From contig CAVOTA010000001.1 of NCBI GenBank assembly GCA_963699055.1, positions 794,447-858,446 of the forward strand: a DNA stretch of 64,000 nucleotides, read 5' to 3'. This DNA is from Bog-756 sp963699055 (GTDB taxonomy: Bacteria > Actinomycetota > Acidimicrobiia > Acidimicrobiales > RAAP-2). The notes beneath the pieces were generated by a model that was not told where the DNA came from, made no database searches, and saw only the letters and a program-made list of their open reading frames with translations. The translations under genes were made by a program, and so were the position numbers. Each line of letters starts with the position of its first letter. The stretch's first letter is position 1. Of this stretch, positions 51,529 to 60,131 are shown in pieces.

Positions 51529-52935
51529 TCAGGAGTCGAAGCCGAGCCCCACCGAGTCGAGCGCACGCAGCCACAGGTTGCGCCGTCCCCGGTTGGCGTC
51601 GGCCCGGGCCATCGACCAGCGGGTCAGGTTGATCCCGATCGAGCGCAGCGGTTCGGGCGGGAAGGGGATCGGCTTGGTGCGCACGAAGCGCAGCCGGGTG
51701 AGTTCGGTGTCGGACCCCGACACCAGGTCGAGCGCCACCCGGGCGCCGAAGCGCGACGCACCGACACCGAGCCCGGTGTAGCCGGCGACCGAGGACAACC
51801 GGCCGTCGTGGGAGGTGTCGAAGAAGGCGCAGAAGCGGGAGCAGGTGTCGATCGCCCCCGACCACGAATGGGTGAAGCGCACGTCCTCGAGCTGCGGGAA
51901 CATCGCCGCGAAGAGGGTCGACAGGAGGGCGAACGTCTCCGGCCGCTGCTCGACCGACGGGCCCATGGCGCCGCCGTAGTGGTAGACGGCGTCGTGGCCC
52001 CCGAACAGGATCCGGTGGTCGGCGGTCTGGCGGAGGTAGACGAACTGGTTGCCGGTGCTCCCGATGCCCTGGCGCCGGCCCCAGCCGATCGCCTCCCGCT
52101 GGACCGGGTCGAGGGGCTCGGTCATCAGCACGTAGTCGTAGACGGGCACGACGTACTTGCGCAGCCGTCGGACCGGTGAGGGCGAGGCGTTGGTGGCGAG
52201 CACCACCTTGGCGGCGTGCACCCGGCCGTGGGTGGTCGTCACCACCAAGGGCGTCCGGGGACCGGCACCGTCGGGTGCGATGCCGTCGACGTGGGTGTGC
52301 TCGTGGACCCGCACGCCCCGGTCCTCGCAGGCCCGCCGCAGTCCCCACGCCAGCCGGGCGGGGTTGACCAGCGCACACGAGCCCTCGTCCCACAGGCCGG
52401 CCAGCAGGGTGGGGGAGTGGATGTCGGCCTGCAGCTCGTCGCGGTCGAGGAACACCGGGGTCCCACCGTGCGCACGGGCCCGGGCCTCGGCCTCGCGCAG
52501 CCACCCCACCTGGTGGGGCTCGGTGGCGATGTCGAGCTCGCCCGTCCGCTCGAAGTCGCAGTCGATCCCGAGCTCGGCCACCGTCGACTCGATGGCGTCG
52601 AGGTTCTGGGCGCCGAGGCGCTCGAGCGTGGCGATCTCCCCGGGGAACCGTTCGACGCCGTTGCCCAGTCCGTGGGTGAGGCTGGCGGCGCAGAACCCGC
52701 CGTTGCGGCCCGACGCCGCCCACCCGCACCGGTCGCCCTCCAGGAGCACCACGTCGAGCGACGGGTCGTCCTGCTTCGCCAGCAGTGCCGCCCACAGCCC
52801 GCTGTACCCGCCTCCGACGACCATCAGATCGGCCCGCTCGGGTCCGACGAGGGGCGGGGCGGGCTCGGGTGCCGACGGGTCGTCGAGCCAGAACGACAGT
52901 GGTCGTGCGTCGGCGAACGCGGCGGTGCGGTCCAT
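51529..52935 (-). CDS. FAD-dependent amine/amino-acid oxidoreductase (DAO family)
   Basis: A 468-aa flavoprotein. The FAD-binding VVGGGYSGLWAALLAKQ is followed by LLEGDRCGWAASGRNGGFC, the signature of the DAO family branch that includes gamma-glutamylputrescine oxidase and related amine oxidases. AAKVVLATNASPSP and VAGYTGLGVGASRFGARVAL complete the cofactor site. Substrate unknown. The ATG at 52935 has TAGGTT 6 nt before it on the minus strand. Confidence 0.9.
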   Translation of the reverse strand: MDRTAAFADARPLSFWLDDPSAPEPAPPLVGPERADLMVVGGGYSGLWAALLAKQDDPSLDVVLLEGDRCGWAASGRNGGFCAASLTHGLGNGVERFPGEIATLERLGAQNLDAIESTVAELGIDCDFERTGELDIATEPHQVGWLREAEARARAHGGTPVFLDRDELQADIHSPTLLAGLWDEGSCALVNPARLAWGLRRACEDRGVRVHEHTHVDGIAPDGAGPRTPLVVTTTHGRVHAAKVVLATNASPSPVRRLRKYVVPVYDYVLMTEPLDPVQREAIGWGRRQGIGSTGNQFVYLRQTADHRILFGGHDAVYHYGGAMGPSVEQRPETFALLSTLFAAMFPQLEDVRFTHSWSGAIDTCSRFCAFFDTSHDGRLSSVAGYTGLGVGASRFGARVALDLVSGSDTELTRLRFVRTKPIPFPPEPLRSIGINLTRWSMARADANRGRRNLWLRALDSVGLGFDS

Positions 52936-52941
52936 GGGCCC

Positions 52942-52947
52942 AACCTA
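52942..52947 (-). promoter_or_regulatory. -10 element TAGGTT, leaderless promoter
   Basis: On the minus strand TAGGTT is followed by 6 nt and the ATG of the FAD oxidoreductase. It is about 60 bp from the ARG-box region of the divergent arg operon. Confidence 0.45.
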
Positions 52948-53008
52948 CCGGGCACCACGGTCGCTCCCAGGAGCCGTCGGACCTTCCCGGGCGTCGCCTG
53001 ACCGCCAT

Positions 53009-53045
53009 GTTGCATATTCATGCGGAAATGTGCATACACTTGCAC
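53009..53045 (+). promoter_or_regulatory. Two ARG-box-like operators and argC promoter
   Basis: Two TGCAT-containing pseudo-palindromes, TTGCATATTCATGCGG (53010-53025) and GTGCATACACTTGCAC (53030-53045), lie 20 bp apart in an AT-rich island. They resemble ArgR operators. The second covers the -10 TACACT (53035-53040), which is 6 nt before the argC ATG. Binding of the ArgR encoded in the operon would block transcription directly. Confidence 0.65.
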
Positions 53046-53046
53046 C

Positions 53047-54099
53047 ATGTCGGGAGCGCCCAGGAAGGTCGGGGTCGTCGGCGCCTCCGGCTACGGGGGA
53101 GCCGAGCTGCTGCGTCTGTGCGCCGGTCACCCGGACCTGGTGGTGGCCGTGGCCCAGGCCGGGTCCAACGCCGGCCAGACCGTGGCCGCCCACACGCCGT
53201 CACTGGCCGCCGCCTACCGCGACCTGGTCTACGGCCCGACCGACGCCGACGCCCTCGACGGGCTCGACGTCGTCTACCTGGCCCTTCCCCACGGCCAGTC
53301 CCAGTCGCTGGTGCCCGACCTGGTGGACCGGGTGGGGCTGGTGGTCGACCTGGCCGCCGACTTCCGGCTCCACGACCCGACCGACTACCCGACCTGGTAC
53401 GGCGAGCCCCACACCGCGCCCGAGCTCCTCGCCACCTTCGCCTACGGCCTGCCCGAGCTGCACCGGGCCGAACTGGCCGGCGCCACTCGCATCGCCGCCC
53501 CCGGCTGCTACCCGACCGCGGCCCTGTTGGCCCTGGTCCCGCTGGTCGAGGCCGGTGTCCTGGCCGTCCCGGATGGGGACGCCACGCCGGCGCTGGTCGT
53601 CGACGCGGTCAGTGGGACCTCGGGAGCCGGCCGTGCGCCCAGGGAGAACCTGCACTTCGCAGCGGTGGACGAGGACTTCGTGGCCTACGGGCTGCTCGAC
53701 CACCGGCACACGGCCGAGATGGAGCAGGGCCTCGGTGCGCCGGTCCTGTTCACGCCGCACCTCGCCCCCATGGTCCGGGGGATCCTGGCGACCTGTTACG
53801 CCCGACCGGCCGACCCCCGGTCCTTCACCACGGAGGACGCCATGCAGCTCCTGTCCGACCGGTACGCCGCCGAGCCCTTCGTGGTGGTGGCCGACGCGCC
53901 GCCGTCGACCAAGGCGGCCAGCGGGTCGAACACGGCCCACCTGTCGGTCCGGGTGGATCCGCGCACCGGCTGGGTGGTGGTGCTCGCCGCCATCGACAAC
54001 CTGATCAAGGGAGCAGCCGGCCAGGCGGTGCAGTGCACCAACCTGGCCCTCGGGCTCCCCGAGGCGACCGGCCTGCCGGTCGCGGGGGTGTACCCGTGA
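53047..54099 (+). CDS. argC: N-acetyl-gamma-glutamyl-phosphate reductase
   Basis: NADPH-dependent reduction of acetylglutamyl phosphate, 350 aa. It has VGVVGASGYGGAELLRL, the catalytic Cys154 in APGCYPTAALL, DAVSGTSGAGR and FTPHLAPMVRGI. ATG 53047 is preferred to the upstream in-frame ATG 53020 because the operator and -10 occupy that region. First gene of argCJBDFRGH; its stop overlaps the argJ GTG. Confidence 0.97.
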   Translation: MSGAPRKVGVVGASGYGGAELLRLCAGHPDLVVAVAQAGSNAGQTVAAHTPSLAAAYRDLVYGPTDADALDGLDVVYLALPHGQSQSLVPDLVDRVGLVVDLAADFRLHDPTDYPTWYGEPHTAPELLATFAYGLPELHRAELAGATRIAAPGCYPTAALLALVPLVEAGVLAVPDGDATPALVVDAVSGTSGAGRAPRENLHFAAVDEDFVAYGLLDHRHTAEMEQGLGAPVLFTPHLAPMVRGILATCYARPADPRSFTTEDAMQLLSDRYAAEPFVVVADAPPSTKAASGSNTAHLSVRVDPRTGWVVVLAAIDNLIKGAAGQAVQCTNLALGLPEATGLPVAGVYP

Positions 54100-55265
54100 G
54101 CATCACCACGCCGCTCGGCTTCGTCGCCTCCGGCCTGGCCTGCGGCATCAAGGTGTCGGGCGCCCTCGACCTGGCCCTGGTGGCCACCGACGACGGCGTG
54201 CCGGTACCGACGGCGGCGACCTTCACCTCGAACCGGGCCGCCGCCGCCCCGGTGCAGGTCAGCCGGTCCCACCTGGCCGCCACCGGGGGGACGGCGTCTG
54301 CCGTGCTCGTCTCGAGCGGGAACGCCAATGCCGCGACGGGTGACCGCGGTCGTGCCGACGCCACCACCATGTGCGCCCTGGCGGCCGAGGGACTCGGCGT
54401 CGACGCCGAGCAGGTGCTGGTGTGCTCGACGGGCCTGATCGGGATCCCGCTGCCCATGGGGCCGATCACCGACGGGATCCCCCGCCTGGTGGCCGCCCGG
54501 ACGGACGGCGACGATGCCGCCGCCGATGCCGCCGCCGGCATCCTCACCACCGACTCGGGCCGCAAGGAGGTGCTGCTCCGGTATCCCGAGTTCGCGGTGG
54601 CCGGCATGGCCAAGGGCGCGGGCATGCTCGCCCCGGACATGGCCACCATGCTCGCCTTCCTCACCACCGACGCCGCCGTGGCCCCCGAGGTGCTGGCCGA
54701 CATCCTGCGATCCGCCGTCGCCGACTCGTTCAACTCGATGTCGGTCGACGGATGCACCTCGACCAACGACACGGTGGTGCTCATGGCCTCGGGTCGGACC
54801 GGCCGGGGCGACCCGTCGCTGGTGGCCGACGCCGTGTCCGAGGCGTGCGCCGATCTGGCCCGGCAGATGGCGGCCGATGCCGAAGGGGCCGACACCATGT
54901 TCCAGGTGAGGGTCACCGGGGCGCGGACCGACGCCGAGGCCCACCGGGCGGCCCGCAAGGTGGCCGACTCGTTGCTGGTGAAGTGCTCGATCAACGGCCG
55001 GGACCCGTACTGGGGCCGGGTGGCCAGCGAGCTCGGGTCGGCGGGGGTCGACTTCGACATGGACCGGCTGTCGATCGCCTACGGCGGGACCACGGTGTGC
55101 CGGGCGGGGATCCACGTGCCCTACGACGAGACGGCGGTGACGGCCCACCTGGCCGGTCCGATGGTCGACATCGAGTGCGGGCTCGGGCTGGCCGACGGTA
55201 CCGGCGTGGTCCTCGGTGTGGAACTGGGCTACGGCTACATCGACGAGAACCGGACCACGTCGTGA
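54096..55265 (+). CDS. argJ: Glutamate N-acetyltransferase/ornithine acetyltransferase
   Basis: Recycles the acetyl group from acetylornithine to glutamate, 389 aa. The autocleavage site KGAGMLAPDMATMLAF places the nucleophile at Thr184. SGNANAATG and DSFNSMSVDGCTSTNDTVV are also diagnostic. Full OAT versus NAGS/OAT bifunctionality cannot be decided from sequence. GTG start in a GTGA overlap. Confidence 0.96.
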   Translation: MSITTPLGFVASGLACGIKVSGALDLALVATDDGVPVPTAATFTSNRAAAAPVQVSRSHLAATGGTASAVLVSSGNANAATGDRGRADATTMCALAAEGLGVDAEQVLVCSTGLIGIPLPMGPITDGIPRLVAARTDGDDAAADAAAGILTTDSGRKEVLLRYPEFAVAGMAKGAGMLAPDMATMLAFLTTDAAVAPEVLADILRSAVADSFNSMSVDGCTSTNDTVVLMASGRTGRGDPSLVADAVSEACADLARQMAADAEGADTMFQVRVTGARTDAEAHRAARKVADSLLVKCSINGRDPYWGRVASELGSAGVDFDMDRLSIAYGGTTVCRAGIHVPYDETAVTAHLAGPMVDIECGLGLADGTGVVLGVELGYGYIDENRTTS

Positions 55266-56173
55266 GCGCCGCACCGGATCCGGAGGACGCCGGCGGGCCA
55301 CGGGAGAAGGCGGCCGTCCTCGTCGAGTCGCTGCCCTACATCCGCCGGTTCCTGGGCAAGGTGGTGGTGGTCAAGTACGGCGGCAACGTGCTGACGGCCA
55401 AGCCCGGCCAGGACGCCGTCGACGAGGAGGAGGCACTGGCCAGCTTCGCCGAGGACATCGTGCTGATGCGTTCGGTCGGGATGCTGCCCGTCGTCGTCCA
55501 CGGTGGCGGCCCCCAGATCGGCGCGCTGATGGAGCGGGTGGGCAAGGAGGTCGAGTTCCAGGACGGGTTCCGGGTCACCGACGCCGACACCATCGACCTG
55601 GTGCGGATGGTGCTGGTGGGCAAGGTCAACCGCGACATCGTGCGCACCATCAACGTCCACGGCGCCCTGGCCGTCGGGCTGTCGGGGGAGGACGCCAACC
55701 TGATCAAGGCGGAGGCCCGGTCCGAGGCCCTCGGATTCGTGGGCGACGTGGTGGGGGTCGACCCGACCATCGTCCACCAGTTGCTGGCCCAGGGGCTCAT
55801 CCCGGTGGTGGCGACCATCGGCACCGACGCATCGGGCCAGGCGTTCAACATCAACGCCGACGCGGCCGCCGGCGCCCTGGCCGCCGCCCTCAACTCCGAG
55901 AAGCTGGTCTTCCTGACCGACGTGGCCGGACTGCGGTCGGTGCCCGACGACCCGACGACCCTGCTGCACCGGGCCACGGCCGAACAGCTCGACGCCATGG
56001 TGTCGTCGGGGGCGGCCACCGGCGGGATGATCCCGAAGGTCGAGGCGTGCGCCCGGGCGGTCCGCCACGGTGTGCGGCGCGCCCACATCCTGGACGGCCG
56101 GACGCCGCACGCGCTGCTGCTGGAGCTCTTCACCGACGAAGGTGTGGGCACGATGATCGGCGTCGACCTGTGA
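55262..56173 (+). CDS. argB: Acetylglutamate kinase
   Basis: Phosphorylates N-acetylglutamate, 303 aa. The N-terminal helix PYIRRFLGKVVVVKYGGNVL, VVVHGGGPQIGALM and GLIPVVATIGTDASG belong to the arginine-sensitive type with an N-terminal helix, so feedback inhibition by arginine is likely. GGMIPKVEAC closes the ATP site. GTG start in a GTGA overlap with argJ. Confidence 0.96.
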   Translation: MSAAPDPEDAGGPREKAAVLVESLPYIRRFLGKVVVVKYGGNVLTAKPGQDAVDEEEALASFAEDIVLMRSVGMLPVVVHGGGPQIGALMERVGKEVEFQDGFRVTDADTIDLVRMVLVGKVNRDIVRTINVHGALAVGLSGEDANLIKAEARSEALGFVGDVVGVDPTIVHQLLAQGLIPVVATIGTDASGQAFNINADAAAGALAAALNSEKLVFLTDVAGLRSVPDDPTTLLHRATAEQLDAMVSSGAATGGMIPKVEACARAVRHGVRRAHILDGRTPHALLLELFTDEGVGTMIGVDL

Positions 56174-57420
56174 GCGACGCGGGCACCGGTGTCGACCGCT
56201 CGGCGCTGATGCACACCTACGCCGAGCCCTCGGTCACCTTCGTGCGGGGGGAGGGCAGCGTGCTCTACGACACCGGCGGCCGTCCCTATCTCGACTTCCT
56301 GTCCGGCCTGGCCGTGACCTCCCTCGGCCACGCCCACCCGGTGGTCGCCGAGGCGGTGGCCGCCCAGGCCGGGACCCTCAGCCACGTCTCCAACCTCTTC
56401 GGCAACACCGTGGGGCCCGAGGTGGCCGTCACCCTCGACCGGCTGATCGGCGGGGGCGGGACCCGCGCCGGTGGCCAGGTGTTCTTCGCCAATTCGGGGG
56501 CCGAGGCCAACGAGTGCGCCATCAAACTGGCCCGACGGTGGGCTGGGCCCGACCGCTACGCCGTGGTGGCCACGACCGACGCCTTCCACGGGCGCACACT
56601 GGCCGCTCTTGCCGCCACCGGGCAGTTCGAGAAGCAGGCGGCCTTCGTCCCGATGCCCGAGGGCTTCACCCACGTCCCCTACGGCGACCTCGACGCCATG
56701 GATGCCGCCCTCGACCCGGCGCGGGTGGGCGCGGTGCTGGTCGAGCCGATCCAGGGCGAGGCCGGGGTCGTCGTGCCGTCGTCGGACTACCTGACGGGAC
56801 TGCGCCAGCTGTGCACCGATCGTGACGTCCTGCTCATGGTGGACGAGATCCAGACGGGCCTCGGGCGGACCGGGCGGTGGTTCGCCTTCCAGCACCTGGG
56901 TATCGAGCCCGACGTCGTCACCATGGCCAAGGCCCTGGGCAACGGGATGCCCGTCGGCGCCTGCTGGGCACGGGCCGAGGTGGCCGCGGCCTTCGTCCCG
57001 GGTGACCACGGCAGCACCTTCGGGGGCCAGCCCCTCGCCATGTCGGCGGCCCGGGCCACGCTGGCGGTCATGCAGGCGGAGCGGGTACCCGAGCGGGCCG
57101 TAGCGGCCGGGGCGCGCCTGCGCGACGGGCTGTCCCGGTTGCCCGGGGTGGCCACGGTGCGGGGTGAGGGACTCCTGCTGGCCGCCGTCCTGGTCAACGA
57201 CTTTGCCGGGCCGGCGTGCGACGAGGCCCTCCAGGGCGGGCTCATCGTCAACGCCCCCCGGCCCGACGTGCTGCGATTCGCACCGTCACTGCTGGTGACG
57301 GACGACGAGATCGACCGCGCCGTGGCCCGTCTGTCCCGCATCCTGGCCCGACTGCTGGCCGCGTTCGGGACCCGCGACGAGCCCACCGCCGGAATCGGGG
57401 GAGGGGACCGTGCCGTCTGA
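56170..57420 (+). CDS. argD: Acetylornithine aminotransferase
   Basis: Class III PLP aminotransferase, 416 aa. YLDFLSGLAVTSLGHAHP, FFANSGAEANECAIKLAR, FHGRTLAALAATGQ, LLMVDEIQTGLGRTG and the PLP Lys in TMAKALGNGMPVGA are conserved. GTG start in a GTGA overlap. It may also serve lysine synthesis (succinyl-diaminopimelate) as in other bacteria. Confidence 0.96.
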   Translation: MSDAGTGVDRSALMHTYAEPSVTFVRGEGSVLYDTGGRPYLDFLSGLAVTSLGHAHPVVAEAVAAQAGTLSHVSNLFGNTVGPEVAVTLDRLIGGGGTRAGGQVFFANSGAEANECAIKLARRWAGPDRYAVVATTDAFHGRTLAALAATGQFEKQAAFVPMPEGFTHVPYGDLDAMDAALDPARVGAVLVEPIQGEAGVVVPSSDYLTGLRQLCTDRDVLLMVDEIQTGLGRTGRWFAFQHLGIEPDVVTMAKALGNGMPVGACWARAEVAAAFVPGDHGSTFGGQPLAMSAARATLAVMQAERVPERAVAAGARLRDGLSRLPGVATVRGEGLLLAAVLVNDFAGPACDEALQGGLIVNAPRPDVLRFAPSLLVTDDEIDRAVARLSRILARLLAAFGTRDEPTAGIGGGDRAV

Positions 57421-58366
57421 TCCGGCCGCAGGGGTGACCCGGCACGTGCTGGATGTCGACGACCTCGGCCCCGGTGGCCTCGACGCCGTCCTGGCGCTGG
57501 CGGAGCGGGTCCCGTCGTCACTGCCGCGCAGCCTCGAGGGCCGGGGGGTGGCCCTGGTGTTCGAGAAGTCGTCGGCCCGCACCCGGAACAGCTCGGAACT
57601 GGCGGTCGTGGCCCTCGGCGGCCACCCGGTCTACATCCAGGGCGCCGAGGTGGGGATCGACACCCGGGAGACCGCCGAGGACGTCGCCCGGACGCTGGCC
57701 TGCTTCCACCGGGTGCTGTGCGCCCGGGTCATGGACCACACCACGCTCGAGCGTATGGCCGCGGCGCTGGACGCCGCCGGCGTGCCCGTTCCGGTGGTCA
57801 ACCTCCTGTCCGATCGGGCCCACCCGTGCCAGGCGCTGGCCGACGTGCTGACGCTCCGCCAGCGGTTCGGCGTCGCCGGGGCGCAGCTCCGGCCGGTCGC
57901 CTACGTGGGCGACGCCAACAACGTGTGGCGCTCCCTCGCGCTGGCCGCGTCGATGGCCGGCATCCCCACCCGGGTGGCGTCCCCCGACGGGTACGGCCCC
58001 TCTGACGCCGATGTCGCCCGGGTCCGCTCGTTCGGGGGCGAACTCCTCGTCACCGACGACCCGGCCGAGGCCGCCGACGGTGCCGGGGCGCTGTACACCG
58101 ACGTGTGGACGTCCATGGGCCAGGAGGACGAGCGGGCGGCGCGGGCGGCGGTGTTCGCCGGGTACGGCGTCGACGAGCGGCTGGTGGCGCGTGCCGCCCC
58201 GGACGCGGTGGTCCTCCACTGCCTGCCCGCCCACCGGGGCGAGGAGATCAGCGCCGCCGTCGTGGACGGACCCCGCAGCGTGGTGTGGCAGCAGGCGGCC
58301 AACCGCATGCACGCCATGCGGGGTCTGCTGGCCTGGTTGACCGCTCCGGTGGGGGACAAGGCATGA
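57410..58366 (+). CDS. argF: Ornithine carbamoyltransferase
   Basis: Forms citrulline, 318 aa. The OTCase-specific HCLPAHRGEEI and HPCQALADVLTLRQ with YVGDANNVWRSL are present. The carbamoyl phosphate loop reads EKSSARTRNSSE instead of the usual STRTR followed by SF, so one Thr is Ala while both Arg residues remain. The GTG start overlaps argD by 11 nt, with GGGGGAGGGG upstream. No sign of a degenerate gene. Confidence 0.95.
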   Translation: MPSDPAAGVTRHVLDVDDLGPGGLDAVLALAERVPSSLPRSLEGRGVALVFEKSSARTRNSSELAVVALGGHPVYIQGAEVGIDTRETAEDVARTLACFHRVLCARVMDHTTLERMAAALDAAGVPVPVVNLLSDRAHPCQALADVLTLRQRFGVAGAQLRPVAYVGDANNVWRSLALAASMAGIPTRVASPDGYGPSDADVARVRSFGGELLVTDDPAEAADGAGALYTDVWTSMGQEDERAARAAVFAGYGVDERLVARAAPDAVVLHCLPAHRGEEISAAVVDGPRSVVWQQAANRMHAMRGLLAWLTAPVGDKA

Positions 58367-58932
58367 CCCGGGTCACCAAGCACCAGCGCCAGCACCGCAT
58401 CACCAAGCTGCTGGAGGTGAGTGCGGTCGGCAGCCAGGCCCACCTGGTCGAACTGCTGGCCGTCGAGGGGATCGACGCCACCCAGACGACCGTCTCGCGC
58501 GACCTGGAGGAGCTCGGTGCCCTCAAGGTGCGCCTTCCCGGGGGCGAGACCGCCTACGCCCTTCCCGAGCTGCCCTCCCACCAGGTGGCACCCGAGGACC
58601 ACCTGCGCCGGGTGCTGGGGGAGTGGGTGGTCGAGGCCGACTGCTCGGGGAACCTGATCGTGCTGCGCACCCCGCCGGGCTCCGCCCATGTCGTAGGCTC
58701 GGCGCTCGACCGGAGCGCATTCCCCGGGGTGATCGGCACCGTGGCCGGCGACGACACCGTGCTGGTGGTGGCCTCCGAGGCCACCGGAGGTGCAGCCGTG
58801 GCCCATCGGCTGGCCGTGCTGTCCGGGCTCGAAGCGCCCGGTGGCGCCGAGCCCGCCGGTGCGGACGACCGGGCGGACGGCGAGGATCCGACGACCGACC
58901 AGACGACCAGAGAGACGAGGGGTGCACGATGA
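58363..58932 (+). CDS. argR: Arginine repressor
   Basis: Hexameric arginine-sensing repressor, 189 aa. The N-terminal winged helix has TKHQRQHRITKLL and QTTVSRDLEELGALKV (the conserved SRD helix). The C-terminal oligomerisation domain has GNLIVLRTPPGSAHVVGSALD and the arginine-binding GTVAGDDTVLVV. A 35-residue acidic/Thr-rich tail extends past the usual 150-160 aa. Its targets probably include the ARG-box-like sites before argC. ATGA overlaps on both sides (argF and argG). Confidence 0.95.
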   Translation: MTRVTKHQRQHRITKLLEVSAVGSQAHLVELLAVEGIDATQTTVSRDLEELGALKVRLPGGETAYALPELPSHQVAPEDHLRRVLGEWVVEADCSGNLIVLRTPPGSAHVVGSALDRSAFPGVIGTVAGDDTVLVVASEATGGAAVAHRLAVLSGLEAPGGAEPAGADDRADGEDPTTDQTTRETRGAR

Positions 58933-60131
58933 CCGAGCGAGTGGTACTGGCCTACAGCGGAGGACTCGACACCTCCATCGCCGTGCGGTGGCTGATGGAG
59001 CACCACGGGGTCGAGGTGGTCGCCGTGGCCGTCGACGTCGGGCAGGGCGGCGAGGACTGGGACGCCATCCGGGAGCGGGCGCTGGCCGCCGGCGCCGTCG
59101 AGGCGGTGGTCGTGGATGCCCGGGCCGAGATGGCCGAGGACTTCTGCATGCCGGCCCTGCTGGCGAACGCCACCTATGAGGGCAAGTACCCGCTGGTCTC
59201 CGCACTGTCGCGCCCGGTCATCGTCAAGCACCTGGTGGCCGAGGCGCGCCGCCACGGGGCCACCTCGGTGGCCCACGGCTGCACGGGCAAGGGGAACGAC
59301 CAGGTCCGCTTCGAGGTCGGCACCCGGGCCCTGGCCCCCGACCTCAAGGTCCTGGCCCCGGCCCGGATGTGGGGACTCACCCGTGAGGACTCGATCGAGT
59401 ACGCCGCCAAGTGGGACATCCCGCTCACGGTGACCAAGGAGAAGCCCTACTCGATCGACGAGAACCTGTGGGGCAAGGCCATCGAGTGCGGCGTCATCGA
59501 GGATCCGTGGAACCGACCGCCCGAGGACGTGTACACGATGACGGTGCCGACGGCCACCGAGCCGACCGAGATCGTGCTCGGCTTCGAGTCGGGGCTGCCG
59601 GTGTCGCTCGACGACCGTCCCCTGTCGCCCGAGCCGTTGATCGCCGAGCTGAACCGCATCGTCGGGTCCTACGGCTTCGGCCGCCTCGACATGGTGGAGA
59701 ACCGACGGGTCGGCATCAAGAGCCGCGAGACCTACGAATGTCCGGGGGCGCTGGCCCTGCTGCTGGCCCACGCCGACCTGGAGGACCTGACCCTCGAACG
59801 GGACCTGCACCACGAGAAGCTCCGCCTCGAGCCCCGGTGGTCCGAGCTCGTCTACGACGGACTGTGGTTCTCGCCGCTCAAGCAGGCCCTCGACGCCTTC
59901 TTCCTCGAGAGCCAGAAGCACGTCACCGGCGAGGTACGCCTCCGCCTCGACCTGGGACGGTGCTGGGTGGTGGGTCGACGGAGCCCGGTCAGTCTCTACG
60001 ACCACGGCCTGGCCACCTACGACGCCAGCGACACCTTCCGGCACCAGGACGCCGAGGGCTTCGTGCGGTTGTGGGGCCTGGGTGTCGCCACCTGGTCCGC
60101 CGTCCAGGAGGGCCGGGGCGCCGGGCGATGA
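58929..60131 (+). CDS. argG: Argininosuccinate synthase
   Basis: Joins citrulline and aspartate with ATP, 400 aa. The ATP pyrophosphatase loop VVLAYSGGLDTSIAV opens the protein; VAVDVGQGGEDW, NATYEGKYPLVSALSRPVI, VAHGCTGKGNDQVRFEV and the tetramerisation C-terminus are conserved. ATG start in an ATGA overlap with argR. Confidence 0.97.
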   Translation: MTERVVLAYSGGLDTSIAVRWLMEHHGVEVVAVAVDVGQGGEDWDAIRERALAAGAVEAVVVDARAEMAEDFCMPALLANATYEGKYPLVSALSRPVIVKHLVAEARRHGATSVAHGCTGKGNDQVRFEVGTRALAPDLKVLAPARMWGLTREDSIEYAAKWDIPLTVTKEKPYSIDENLWGKAIECGVIEDPWNRPPEDVYTMTVPTATEPTEIVLGFESGLPVSLDDRPLSPEPLIAELNRIVGSYGFGRLDMVENRRVGIKSRETYECPGALALLLAHADLEDLTLERDLHHEKLRLEPRWSELVYDGLWFSPLKQALDAFFLESQKHVTGEVRLRLDLGRCWVVGRRSPVSLYDHGLATYDASDTFRHQDAEGFVRLWGLGVATWSAVQEGRGAGR

